Origin: Cystobacter ferrugineus
GTDB taxonomy: Bacteria > Myxococcota > Myxococcia > Myxococcales > Myxococcaceae
Length of the DNA stretch: 64,000 nucleotides
Assembly: GCF_001887355.1 (NCBI RefSeq)
Contig: NZ_MPIN01000001.1
Span: 62,001-126,000, forward strand
Reading direction: 5' to 3'
Within the stretch, counting starts at the first letter, position 1. Each line of letters begins with the position of its first letter. Below, one piece after another: positions 52,562 to 61,359 of the stretch. Both the position numbers and the translations under genes were made by a program. The notes beneath the pieces were generated by a model. The model saw nothing but the letters and a program-made list of their open reading frames with translations, was not told the origin of the DNA and ran no database searches.

Positions 52562-54085
52562 GTGGTGGAACGCAGCACATCGCGACGTGTCATGGGGCTG
52601 GGATGGGTGCTCACCGCGACGGTGGCGGGAGCGCAGATCGCGCCGCCCGCGCTCCCGGCGCCCGTGCCCAATGGGCAGGTGGGGTTTCCCTCGGCCGCGG
52701 ACGTCACGCCCCAGTTGGGCGAGGCGGCGGAGCAGTCCGTGCCGGACGAGGCCCCGTCCTCGGCGCCCGGTGAGGTGAGGCGCACGCCGCTCACGCTGGA
52801 GCAGCTCGTGCGGCGCGCGCGCGAGCAGGACGCGCGGGTGGAGGCCGCGCGCGCGGAGCTGCGCCGGTTGCACGCGCTGCTGAGCGAGGCGCGCTGGGCA
52901 TGGTTTCCCAAGTTCGAGACCCGGGTGGGCCTGGGCGGCCCCATTCCCGAGGCCCGCAACGACGGCCTGGGCGGTCCTCCCACCACCCAGGCCTCGCTGG
53001 AGGGGGATCTCAACTTCGGCCGCATGGGCGTGACGGCGTTCGTCGAGTCCAACGCCGTGCTGCCCCTCTATACCTTCGGAAAGCTCAAGGCCCTGGAGCA
53101 GGCCGCGGAGCAGGGTCCCGTCATCGGCAAGGCGCTTCAGGCGCGCGCCGAGGACGAGGCGGGTTTCCAGGCCGCGCAGGCCTTCTATGGCTACCAGTTG
53201 GCGCGCTCGGGGCTCGCGCAGCTCGAGGAGACCTCCAAGCGCCTGGAGGACGCGGCCGGGCGCATCCAGGAGATGCTGGCGGCCCGGTCCGATCAGGTGT
53301 CGAAGATGGACCTGTACAAGGTCGGCTTCTTCCGCAAGCAGCTCGACGCGCGCCGCGCCCAGGCCGAGCAGGGCCGGCAGGTGGCGCTCGCCGCCATCCG
53401 CCTGCTCGCGGGCACCCCCGCGGACGAGCCCGTGGAGGTGGCCGAGGTGGAGCTGGAGCCGGAGGAGGCCGGGGAGCCACCCGCGCTCGAGCAGGCCCTG
53501 GCCACGGCCGAGCGGCAACGGCCAGAGCTCGCCGGCATCGCCGCGGGCATCATCGCGCGCGAGAAGGAAGTGTTCATCCGCGAGCGCAGCTTCTATCCGG
53601 ACCTCGGCCTCGCGGGCTTCCTCACCCTGCGCTTCACGTCGAGCGCCACGCGGCAGCGCGATCCCTTCGCCTACGATCCGTACAACGATCGGGAGGCGGG
53701 GGTGGGGCTGGTGGCGCGCTACACCTTCGACATCCCCGTGAAGCTGGCGCAGTTGGATCAATCCCGGGCGGAGCTGGACAAGCTCAAGGCGCAGCAGCGG
53801 CTGTTGTTCTCGGCCATCCGCCTGGAGGTGACCCAGGTGCATGGGGCGCTGGTGGCGGCGCGCGACCGAGCCCAGGCCCTCAGCCAGGCCGAGCGGGAAG
53901 CGCGGCGCTGGGTGACGGCGGCCCTGAGCGCGTTCGAGCTCGGCACGGGGGGCACGCGGGATCTCATCGAGGCGTTCACGGCGTTCGCCCAGGCATCGGC
54001 CGATCGGGCCCAGAGCTGGCATGACTTCCAGGTGGCCCGGGCACAGCTGGACCGGGTCCTGGGCCGTGTCCCCGGCGCGCCGTGA
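52562..54085 (+). CDS. TolC-family outer-membrane efflux protein
   Basis: 507 residues from the GTG at 52562, with GGAGGG upstream; a longer frame from 51383 runs through the aldolase antisense and is rejected. A signal peptide (VMGLGWVLTATVAGA) and a Pro-rich periplasmic start are followed by two helical-hairpin/beta repeats: LTLEQLVRRAREQDARVEAA in the first and EQALATAERQRPELAGIAAG in the second. No inner-membrane pump is nearby. mlaC begins 77 bp downstream on the same strand. Confidence 0.85.
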   Translation: MVERSTSRRVMGLGWVLTATVAGAQIAPPALPAPVPNGQVGFPSAADVTPQLGEAAEQSVPDEAPSSAPGEVRRTPLTLEQLVRRAREQDARVEAARAELRRLHALLSEARWAWFPKFETRVGLGGPIPEARNDGLGGPPTTQASLEGDLNFGRMGVTAFVESNAVLPLYTFGKLKALEQAAEQGPVIGKALQARAEDEAGFQAAQAFYGYQLARSGLAQLEETSKRLEDAAGRIQEMLAARSDQVSKMDLYKVGFFRKQLDARRAQAEQGRQVALAAIRLLAGTPADEPVEVAEVELEPEEAGEPPALEQALATAERQRPELAGIAAGIIAREKEVFIRERSFYPDLGLAGFLTLRFTSSATRQRDPFAYDPYNDREAGVGLVARYTFDIPVKLAQLDQSRAELDKLKAQQRLLFSAIRLEVTQVHGALVAARDRAQALSQAEREARRWVTAALSAFELGTGGTRDLIEAFTAFAQASADRAQSWHDFQVARAQLDRVLGRVPGAP

Positions 54086-54161
54086 ATAACCCGGCCGCGC
54101 GGAGTGTCCTGGCCCTCATCGTCTCACCCTGTTTCACCCCTCAATGCCGGAGCCCCCATCC

Positions 54162-54728
54162 ATGATCGTCTCCCTGCTCACCGCCGTGCTGCTCACCGCC
54201 ACACCTGGCCCGCTCGAGGTCGTGAAGGAGGGCAACACCAACGTCCAGAAGGTCGCCTCCGCCAAGGCCGCCACCGCGGATCAGGTCTACCAGGTGGTGG
54301 AGCGCTTCGTGGACTTCGGTGAACTGTCCAAGCGCGCGCTCGGCGAGACGTGGAACAAGCTCACCGCCGCCCAGCGCAAGGACTTCTCGAGCACCATGGA
54401 GGGCCTGCTGCGCGCCTCCTACGCCCAGAAGGCGCTCGGCCAGGGCCGCACCCAGGTGCACTACGGCAAGGAGACCATCGAGGGCAACGAGGCCAACGTG
54501 GACACCACCGTCAACGTCAACCGGGACAAGTACCCGGTGAACTACAAGCTCTACCGCTCGGGCGAGCAGGCCGGCTGGCGCATCTACGACGTGATCACCG
54601 ATGACGTCTCGCTCCTGGAGACCTACCAGGAGCAGTTCCGGAAGATCCTCGCCACCAAGGGCTTCGACGGGCTGCTCGCCACGCTCAAGGCCAAGCGGGC
54701 GCAGATCGAGAAGACGCTCATCCCCTGA
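54162..54728 (+). CDS. mlaC: MlaC-type phospholipid-binding periplasmic protein
   Basis: 188 residues from the ATG at 54162, with GGAG upstream. Signal peptide MIVSLLTAVLLTATPG. The MlaC/Ttg2D fold is visible in VDFGELSKRALGETWNKL and the C-terminal WRIYDVITDDVSLLETYQEQF. It ferries phospholipids between the outer membrane and the MlaFED complex encoded about 38 kb away. It lies near a TolC-type gene instead of the operon. Confidence 0.88.
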   Translation: MIVSLLTAVLLTATPGPLEVVKEGNTNVQKVASAKAATADQVYQVVERFVDFGELSKRALGETWNKLTAAQRKDFSSTMEGLLRASYAQKALGQGRTQVHYGKETIEGNEANVDTTVNVNRDKYPVNYKLYRSGEQAGWRIYDVITDDVSLLETYQEQFRKILATKGFDGLLATLKAKRAQIEKTLIP

Positions 54729-54786
54729 AGCCCGGGGAGCAGAGGGCAGGGGCCCCTCGACAGGGCCCTCCTTCACGAGGCCCCGC

Positions 54787-55968
54787 CTACAGGGGCTTCT
54801 CGTAGACGCGGAAGACCTTGGAGCGCTTGCCGCCCATGGACTCGATGGCGCGGTTGACGAGGTGGTTGTCCTCGAGCGTCCAGGAGATCTCCCCGCCCTC
54901 GAAGCCCAGCTCGCGCGCGGTGCGCAGGGTGTCCAGGTAGAGGATGGCGTCCAGGCCCCGGCGCCGGTAGCCCTCGACGGTGCCGAGCAGGATGAGGCGC
55001 AGCCGGCGGATCTTGCGCGAGGCCAGCAGCAGCTTGGCGAGCCCGATGGGCAGGCCGAACGTGGTGAGCCGGCCGTTGGCGGCCTTGAGGGCCTGGTTGG
55101 CATCCGGGACGGTGAGGCCGAAGGCCACCGGCTCACCCTTGACCTCGGCGATGAGCACCAGCTCCGGACGCACCATCTGCTTGAGCTCGCGCGCCAGGTT
55201 GTCGAACTCGGCCTCCGTCATCGGCACGAAGCCCCAGTTGTTCTCCCAGGCCTTGTTGTACATGGCCTTGATGCGGGCCACCTCGCCGTCGAAGTCCTTG
55301 AGGTTCACCGGGCGCACGGTGACGCCCTCGCGCTGACGGATCTTCTCCGCCACGCGCGCCACCTTCTCCGGCGGCGGGGTGGAGGAGGACAGCTCCCACG
55401 CGTACAGGTCCTTCACCTTGGCGTAGCCGTTGGCCTCGATGAGCGCGGCGTACCAGGGCGGGTTGTACGTCGTCATGATGGCCGGCGGGGTGGAGAACCC
55501 CTCGACGAGCAACCCCACCTCGTGGTTGGTCGAGTAGCTCATCGGGCCGATCACCGAGGTGAAGCCCTTGGCGCGCAGCCAGCCCGCCGCGGCCTCGAAC
55601 AGCGCCCGGGCCACGCCCGCGTCGTTCACGCACTCGAAGAGCCCGAAGAAGCCGACGTTCGTCTTCTGGAACTCGTTGTAGCGCGGGTTGTTCACCGCGG
55701 CGATGCGCCCCACCACCTGCCCCTCCCGGCGGGCGAGGAAGAACTCCACCTCGCCGAACTCGAAGAAGGGGTTCTTGCGCGGATCGATGAAGTCCCGGCG
55801 CTCCATCTCCAGGTGGGGCACCCAGTTCGGGTCCCCCCGGTAGATGGTGTAGGGGAAGCGGATGAAGGCCGTGCGCTCCGCCGAGGTGCGCACGGGCGTC
55901 ACCTCCACGTTGGCGGGGAGGGGAGGCAGGGAGGTGCCTGCTGCGGTGGACGGTTCGGCGGCGGCCAT
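54787..55968 (-). CDS. GNAT-fold N-acyltransferase, candidate bacterial ceramide synthase
   Basis: 393 residues in two GNAT-like halves: residues about 60-190 (FLARREGQVVGRIAAVNNPR; FFGLFECVNDAGVA) and about 230-390 with a canonical acyl-CoA loop (LGTVEGYRRRGLDAILY). It begins 6 bp after the stop of the serine-palmitoyltransferase-like gene, so the two form an operon. In Caulobacter the ceramide-forming N-acyltransferase (bCerS) belongs to this fold, unrelated to eukaryotic ceramide synthases. I infer the same role: acylation of the sphingoid-base amine. Substrate chain length is unknown. Confidence 0.68.
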   Translation of the reverse strand: MAAAEPSTAAGTSLPPLPANVEVTPVRTSAERTAFIRFPYTIYRGDPNWVPHLEMERRDFIDPRKNPFFEFGEVEFFLARREGQVVGRIAAVNNPRYNEFQKTNVGFFGLFECVNDAGVARALFEAAAGWLRAKGFTSVIGPMSYSTNHEVGLLVEGFSTPPAIMTTYNPPWYAALIEANGYAKVKDLYAWELSSSTPPPEKVARVAEKIRQREGVTVRPVNLKDFDGEVARIKAMYNKAWENNWGFVPMTEAEFDNLARELKQMVRPELVLIAEVKGEPVAFGLTVPDANQALKAANGRLTTFGLPIGLAKLLLASRKIRRLRLILLGTVEGYRRRGLDAILYLDTLRTARELGFEGGEISWTLEDNHLVNRAIESMGGKRSKVFRVYEKPL

Positions 55969-55974
55969 GGGTGA

Positions 55975-57516
55975 CTAGCTCCTGTCTTCGCGACCGTTGC
56001 GGATGAAGAGGTTGGCGCCCTTCTCCAGCAGCAGGCCGGGGATGTTCGCGCGCTTCTCCCACAGCTTCATCGGCATCTGCCCGAGCTTGCGCAGATCCTC
56101 GGACTGGAGGTTCGCGGCGCGCCAGGTGAGCGTCTCCACCGCGTCGAAGAGCCGGCCGGCCACCTCGCGCGAGGACATGCGCGAGAGCTGATCCAGCGAG
56201 AAGCCGTTGGGGGCGAGCTCCCCGGCGGCGGCGGCGGCCCACTTCTCCGACGCCTTGTTGTTGCGCACGAAGGTGTGGGGACGGGCGATCTGCACCGGCG
56301 TGTAGCTGGAGGGCCGCGTCTGGGGGATGACGTCCATCTTCTTGCCAATCTGCTCGAAGATGTCGAGCACCCGGTCGAGCTGCTCGTCGGTGTGCGTGGC
56401 CATGTAGCTGGTGCGGATGAGCGCGTGGCCCGGCTCCACCGCCGGCGGAATCACGGGGTTGGCGAACACGCCCGCCTCGTGCAGCGCCTTCCAGAAGCGG
56501 AAGCACTTGACCTGGTCGCCGATGAGCACCGGCACCACCGGCGTCACCGACACGCCCGTGTCGAAGCCCATGGCGCGGAAGCCGTTGTGCATCTTCTCCG
56601 CGATGTCCATCAGGCGCGTGCGCCGCTCGGGCTCGGCCTGGATGATCTCCAGCGCCTTGAGCGCGCTCGCCACGGAGGCGGGCGTCATGGACGCGGAGAA
56701 GATGACCGAGCGCGACTTGTGGCGCATGTAGTTGATGACGTCCTGGGGGCCGGCGAGCACGCCGCCCAGCGACGCGAAGCTCTTGGAGAACGTGCCCATG
56801 ACCAGGTCCGTCTCCGCCTCCAGGCCGAAGTACTCGGAGGTGCCCCGGCCCTTCTCGCCGAGCACGCCCATGGAGTGCGCGTCATCCGTCATCACCCGCG
56901 CGTTGTACTTCTTGGACAGCTCCACGATGCGCGGCAGGTCGCAGATGTCGCCCTCCATGGAGAACACACCATCGGTGACGATGATGCGCCCCGCCTTGGG
57001 CTCCTTCTCCACCGACTGCTGCAGGAGCTGCTCGAGGTGCTCCAGGTCGTTGTGGCGGTACTTGCGCTCGGTGGAGAAGGACAGGCGCACGCCGTCCACC
57101 AGCGAGGCGTGGTTCTGCCGGTCCGCGAAGACGATGTCGTGGCGGCCCAGGATGGAGGCCATGGCCAGGTTCGTCTGGAAGCCCGTGGAGATGACGAGCG
57201 CCGACTCGCGGTTGAGGAACCTGGCGAACTGGTGCTCCAGCTCCTCATGCAGCGCGAGCGTGCCGTTGAGCAGGCGCGAGCCCGAGCACGTGGTGCCGTA
57301 GCGCTCCACCGCCTTGATCGCCGCCTCCTTCACCCGCGGGTCCGCGCTCAGGCCCAGGTAGTTGTTCGAGCCCACCATGATGACGCGGCGGCCCTCGATC
57401 TGGACCTCGGTGGCGCCAAAGGACTCCTCGATGGCGCGGAAGTACGGGTAGAGTCCCGTGGCCTTGGCGATGCGGTAGTCGTTCCAGTTGCGGCACTTGT
57501 CGAACACGTCACTCAT
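55975..57516 (-). CDS. spt: Serine palmitoyltransferase-like alpha-oxoamine synthase
   Basis: 513 residues. Fold type I PLP enzyme: stacking His136 (NHAS), DDAHSMG at 211-217 and the PLP lysine K245 in TFSKS. The catalytic part (1-400) is followed by a C-terminal extension of about 110 residues that other alpha-oxoamine synthases such as BioF or Kbl lack. It should condense serine with a fatty acyl thioester to 3-keto-sphinganine. The GNAT acyltransferase gene 6 bp downstream, and an absence of biotin or threonine genes, support SPT over BioF or Kbl. Confidence 0.82.
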   Translation of the reverse strand: MSDVFDKCRNWNDYRIAKATGLYPYFRAIEESFGATEVQIEGRRVIMVGSNNYLGLSADPRVKEAAIKAVERYGTTCSGSRLLNGTLALHEELEHQFARFLNRESALVISTGFQTNLAMASILGRHDIVFADRQNHASLVDGVRLSFSTERKYRHNDLEHLEQLLQQSVEKEPKAGRIIVTDGVFSMEGDICDLPRIVELSKKYNARVMTDDAHSMGVLGEKGRGTSEYFGLEAETDLVMGTFSKSFASLGGVLAGPQDVINYMRHKSRSVIFSASMTPASVASALKALEIIQAEPERRTRLMDIAEKMHNGFRAMGFDTGVSVTPVVPVLIGDQVKCFRFWKALHEAGVFANPVIPPAVEPGHALIRTSYMATHTDEQLDRVLDIFEQIGKKMDVIPQTRPSSYTPVQIARPHTFVRNNKASEKWAAAAAGELAPNGFSLDQLSRMSSREVAGRLFDAVETLTWRAANLQSEDLRKLGQMPMKLWEKRANIPGLLLEKGANLFIRNGREDRS

Positions 57517-57899
57517 GGCTGTCTTCTCAATCCGGGGCGCACGCCGGGGCCGTGGGGTATCCGGGCCTCGCGACGAGGGTCCTTCTCGGGGGGGCGGCGT
57601 GGCGTCAATATTGAGTCACTTCCCGGGTGTCAAGGCGTCGGCCCCTTCGATGGGCTGCCTCCTCGGAAGCCCCCGGAGCCTTCCCGCCTCGTGAGACCTC
57701 CCACCCGCGCCCTGTCCAGGCGTCCGAGTGCGCAATGGTCTGCACACCCGGACTCGATTGCCCTGGTTTCGGGGGAGCAAGCCCCGGGGCTGGCCGGAAG
57801 GCACGGGGCGGGGGAGGGGTTGGAACTGAAATCGGGAGGCCCGTGACAGGAATCCGGAAGTTTGCTCTTTGAGGGCCTCCACTGGATTGGGGTCAAGGC
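57517..57899. other. Divergent non-coding region between spt and the MMPL gene
   Basis: 383 bp without a supported gene. The only clear signal is the minus-strand promoter at 57605-57633. Toward the right there is AT-richer sequence (GAAGTTTGCTCTTTGAG, about 57859-57875) in the place where the MMPL promoter should be, but no -35/-10 pair stands out. Confidence 0.4.
57605..57633 (-). promoter_or_regulatory. Promoter of the spt operon
   Basis: On the minus strand TTGACA (consensus -35) is followed by 17 bp and TATTGA (weak -10). The -10 lies 89 bp upstream of the ATG. Confidence 0.45.
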
Positions 57900-60398
57900 T
57901 TGGCAGAGTCGCATCGACGGCGGTGGTTGGAGACCTTCCTGCGGGCGTCGCTCACGCGGCCCGGGCGGGTGCTCCTCGCGTTCACGCTCCTGGCGCTGGG
58001 AGGCGCCCTGCTGGCCGGACGCCTCGAGTTCCGGGGCTCGTTCGTGGAGTTGCTGCCCGACGAGGCCCGCGAGGTGAAGGATCTCTCGCGCGTGTCGCAG
58101 AAGGCCGGCGGGGATGGCTACCTGGTGGTGCGCGCCCGCGGCCTGCCGCCCGAGCAGCTCCGCGCCTTCGCCGGCACGCTGGCGCGCCAGCTCGAGACGC
58201 TGCCCGAGGTGCGCTACGTGGAGCACCACTTCGACGTGGGCTTCTTCGAGGAGCGCGGCCTGTGGCTGCTGCCCATCGAGAAGCTGCGCGAGCTGCGCAA
58301 GGACGCGGAGGCGCGGCTGCGCTACGAGAAGCAGAAGGCGCTCGCGGTGAACCTGCTCGACGAGGAGGACGCGCCGCCGGACTTCGACGCTCTCGTGAAG
58401 AAGTACAGCCCCGAGGCGCCCATGCGCGAGTACCTCTCCAGCAGGGACGGCACGGAGATGTACCTCATGGTGAAGCCGGATGGCACGGCGGCCGATCTGG
58501 TGTTCGCCCAGAAGCTCGTGGATGACGTGCGGCGCGAGGCCGAGCAGTTCGCGCGCGGCTCGCCGGGCGTGCAGCTCGACTACGGAGGGGCCTTCCAGGC
58601 GCGGCTGGAGGAGGACGCGGTGATGCGCGCGGACCTCACGCGCGCGGGCATCCTCTCGGCGGTGATGGCGGTGGGCATCATCCTCCTGGCCACGCGGCGG
58701 CTGTGGGCGCTGGCCGTGGTGGGCGTGCCCGTCGTGGTCGGCGTGACCCTCACGTTCGCCTTCGCCGAGCTGGCGATCGGCCACCTCAACATCGTCACCG
58801 GCTTCCTGGTGGCCATCCTCATCGGCCTGGGCCTGGAGTACGGCATCCACCTGGCCATGCGCTACTGGGAGGAGCGGCGCGAGCTGCCGACGTCCGAGGC
58901 ACTCGCCGCGGCCGTGCGGGGCACCTTCTCCGGCGCGCTCACCTCGGGGCTGACGAACGCGGCGGCCTTCTTCGTGCTCGTGTTCGCCCAGTTCACCGCC
59001 TTCCAGCAGTTCGGACTGCTCGCCGGCGTGGGCGTCCTGCTGGCCGTGCTGACCGCCTATGCCCTGGGCCCCGCGCTGCTCGTGCTCGCCGAGCGGCTGC
59101 GCCCGGGACGTCAGGCGGCGAGGGAGCATGCCCCCGAGTCGTCCACGCCCGCCTTCGTCCCCTCGGGCAAGCGCTGGCCCACGGCGGGGGTCGCCAGCAT
59201 CCTCGTGGCGGTGCTGAGCCTGGCGGCCTGGTCCCTCTACGTGGCGCCTCGCGTGGGCTTCGAGACGGACATGCGCAAGCTCAAGGGCGATTCGCCCACC
59301 GTGCGGCTGGACGAGCACATCATCCAGGAGACCGGCACATCGCTCAATCCCGCCATCCTCCTGGTGAAGGACTTGGAGGAGGCCCGGGTGGTGCAGGAGG
59401 TCATCCAGGAGGTGAAGCAGCGGCATGGCGCCGACTCGGCCATCAAGATGTCCGCGTCGCTCGGAGATCTGCTGCCCCAGGATGTGCCGGCGCACGCCGA
59501 GCAGATCTCCGCCATGCGCGACTCGCTCAACAAGCTGCCCGAGGACGTCCGGGCGGACTCCCGCGTGGCCGCCGTGACGAAGATGCTCGAGTCCCAGCCC
59601 TACGGACCCGGCCAGGTGCCCGTGGAGGTGCGGCGCCGCTTCGAGGCGCTCGATGGCAAGGGCCTGTTCCTCCTGCTCCTGCCCTCGGTGTCCAACCACG
59701 ACACGCGCGAGCTCGCGGCGTGGTCCTCGCAGGTGGGCGAGGTGATCGACGGGGCGAAGACCCGGGGCGTGGACCTGGCGGTGCTGGACAGCAACCTCAT
59801 CGCCGCGCGCATCTTCTCCATGGTGCGCGCCGACGGGCCCTTCATCCTCTGGTCGGCCGCGGCGGTGGTGTTCCTCGCGCTGCTCGTCAGCCTGCGCAGC
59901 TTCAAGCGCGCCTGCCTGGTGGCCGGGCCGCTGTTCCTGGGCATGCTCTGCCTGGCGGGGGGGATGTACCTCTTCGACGTCAAGCTCAACTTCATCAATG
60001 CCGTGGTGTTGCCCAACCTGCTCGCCATCGCCGTGGACAACTCGGTGCACCTCTTCCACCGGTACGAAGAGGAGGGACCGGGCTCGCTCGGCCATGTCGT
60101 GCGGCACACGGGTCTGGCGGCCGTGGTGGCAACCCTGTCCAACGCCGCGGGGTATGGCGCTCTGTTGATTTCCCACCACGCGGGCTTGAGGTCGATTGGT
60201 CAGATTGCACTTCTGGGCGTCATGTGCACCTTCCTGGGCACCACGGTGTTCTTTCCGGCCCTGCTCGCGTTGCTCGAGCGACACAAGGGCCGGAAGGGTG
60301 GTGGGGTCGAGGTTGGGGCGGGTCGGGTTCAGAGCCTGGAAATCGGCGCTTCCCCGAGGGAGGTGGCCGTAGAGCCAGGGGAGCGTAAATCTGCGTGA
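57900..60398 (+). CDS. MMPL/RND-type lipid exporter (HpnN-like)
   Basis: 832 residues from a TTG start. Two repeats each have a large periplasmic loop and a six-helix bundle; the second and eighth helix regions carry IVTGFLVAILIGLGLEYGIHL and FINAVVLPNLLAIAVDNSVHL, the positions of the proton-relay residues in MMPL transporters. The family moves hydrophobic lipids such as hopanoids or glycolipids to the outer membrane. Divergent from the spt operon and one base-overlap from the PAP2-type gene, it may export sphingolipids. The cargo is inferred from context. Confidence 0.82.
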   Translation: MAESHRRRWLETFLRASLTRPGRVLLAFTLLALGGALLAGRLEFRGSFVELLPDEAREVKDLSRVSQKAGGDGYLVVRARGLPPEQLRAFAGTLARQLETLPEVRYVEHHFDVGFFEERGLWLLPIEKLRELRKDAEARLRYEKQKALAVNLLDEEDAPPDFDALVKKYSPEAPMREYLSSRDGTEMYLMVKPDGTAADLVFAQKLVDDVRREAEQFARGSPGVQLDYGGAFQARLEEDAVMRADLTRAGILSAVMAVGIILLATRRLWALAVVGVPVVVGVTLTFAFAELAIGHLNIVTGFLVAILIGLGLEYGIHLAMRYWEERRELPTSEALAAAVRGTFSGALTSGLTNAAAFFVLVFAQFTAFQQFGLLAGVGVLLAVLTAYALGPALLVLAERLRPGRQAAREHAPESSTPAFVPSGKRWPTAGVASILVAVLSLAAWSLYVAPRVGFETDMRKLKGDSPTVRLDEHIIQETGTSLNPAILLVKDLEEARVVQEVIQEVKQRHGADSAIKMSASLGDLLPQDVPAHAEQISAMRDSLNKLPEDVRADSRVAAVTKMLESQPYGPGQVPVEVRRRFEALDGKGLFLLLLPSVSNHDTRELAAWSSQVGEVIDGAKTRGVDLAVLDSNLIAARIFSMVRADGPFILWSAAAVVFLALLVSLRSFKRACLVAGPLFLGMLCLAGGMYLFDVKLNFINAVVLPNLLAIAVDNSVHLFHRYEEEGPGSLGHVVRHTGLAAVVATLSNAAGYGALLISHHAGLRSIGQIALLGVMCTFLGTTVFFPALLALLERHKGRKGGGVEVGAGRVQSLEIGASPREVAVEPGERKSA

Positions 60399-61342
60399 AG
60401 ACAGCGACATTGGAGCGCCGCGTCCTTCCGGACGCACCTGAGGTTCGGTTCAAGCCCGTCGACGTCGTCATCATCGTCGCCTGTGCCTGTGCCGCCTTCC
60501 TGCTCGTGGGGCCCTACCGGTGGGCTCCCGGCGCGGCCACTTCCGCTGTCACCTTCTTCATCTTCGCGCTCGGCCCCCTGGTGCTGCGCACCCTGGAGTC
60601 CTACTTTCCCCGCCAGCGCCTGCTCGCCTTCGTGGCCTCCTTCTGGCTCTTGCCCGTGGTGGCCCTGGGCCATGGCGCCATGTGTCCGCTGGTGACCGCC
60701 GTGTCGCCCGGGCTGCAGGACGCGCAGCTGGCCACCCTGGATCAGCGCCTGTTCGGCGCCCAGGTGTCGGTGGTGCTCGGCCAGCTCTCGCCGCCCTGGC
60801 TCACCGAGTTCCTCATGTTCTGCTACTACGGCTACTTCCTGTGGCCGCTGGTGCTCGGGGTGACGCTCTACTTCACCGGCAAGCGCGAGGCCTTCGACGA
60901 GTACCTCCTGGCGCTCAGCCTCTTCTTCGCCTTCAACTTCGTGCTGTACTCGCTCGTGCCGGCCATCGGCCCGCGCTACTTCCTCTACAGCGCCTTCCCC
61001 GAGACGCTCCAGGGCCTGTGGTTCACGCCCTACCTGGAGTCGGCCATGCGCCAGCCGGGCTTCGCCAAGGACTGCTTCCCCTCGGGCCACACCGGGGCCA
61101 CGCTCGTGGTGATGGTGTATGCCCTGCGCTTCGAGCGGCGCGTCTTCCGGGTGATGCTGGTGCCGGGCCTGGGCCTCATCGCGGCGACGCTGGTGGGCCG
61201 CTTCCACTACGCCACGGACCTGCTGTGCGCCGTGCCCCTGCTGATCGGGGTGGTGGGCTTCGCCGTGGCCTATACCCGTTCGCTGGCGCGGCGCGGAACA
61301 GTGGCGCGCCCGGTGGAGATGGACGTTATCGTGCGCTCCTGA
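60395..61342 (+). CDS. PAP2/inositol-phosphorylceramide-synthase-like membrane enzyme
   Basis: 315 residues from a GTG start that overlaps the MMPL stop (GTGA). About six membrane helices surround the active-site motifs GPRYF (192-196), CFPSGHT (227-233) and RFHYATD (269-275), the arrangement of PAP2 phosphatases and of AUR1-type IPC synthases. The GPR and HYxxD forms are closer to AUR1-like enzymes. With SPT and acyltransferase genes adjacent, it could attach or remove a phospho head group on ceramide; simple PAP2 phosphatase activity is the alternative. Confidence 0.75.
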   Translation: MKTATLERRVLPDAPEVRFKPVDVVIIVACACAAFLLVGPYRWAPGAATSAVTFFIFALGPLVLRTLESYFPRQRLLAFVASFWLLPVVALGHGAMCPLVTAVSPGLQDAQLATLDQRLFGAQVSVVLGQLSPPWLTEFLMFCYYGYFLWPLVLGVTLYFTGKREAFDEYLLALSLFFAFNFVLYSLVPAIGPRYFLYSAFPETLQGLWFTPYLESAMRQPGFAKDCFPSGHTGATLVVMVYALRFERRVFRVMLVPGLGLIAATLVGRFHYATDLLCAVPLLIGVVGFAVAYTRSLARRGTVARPVEMDVIVRS

Positions 61343-61359
61343 GCAAGGGAGCGTGACGC

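Noticed and set aside
57630-60437. A 935-codon minus-strand frame opposite the MMPL gene
   Set aside because: Low-complexity His/Gln/Glu/Arg product typical of antisense frames in GC-rich codons; the plus strand encodes a clear transporter.
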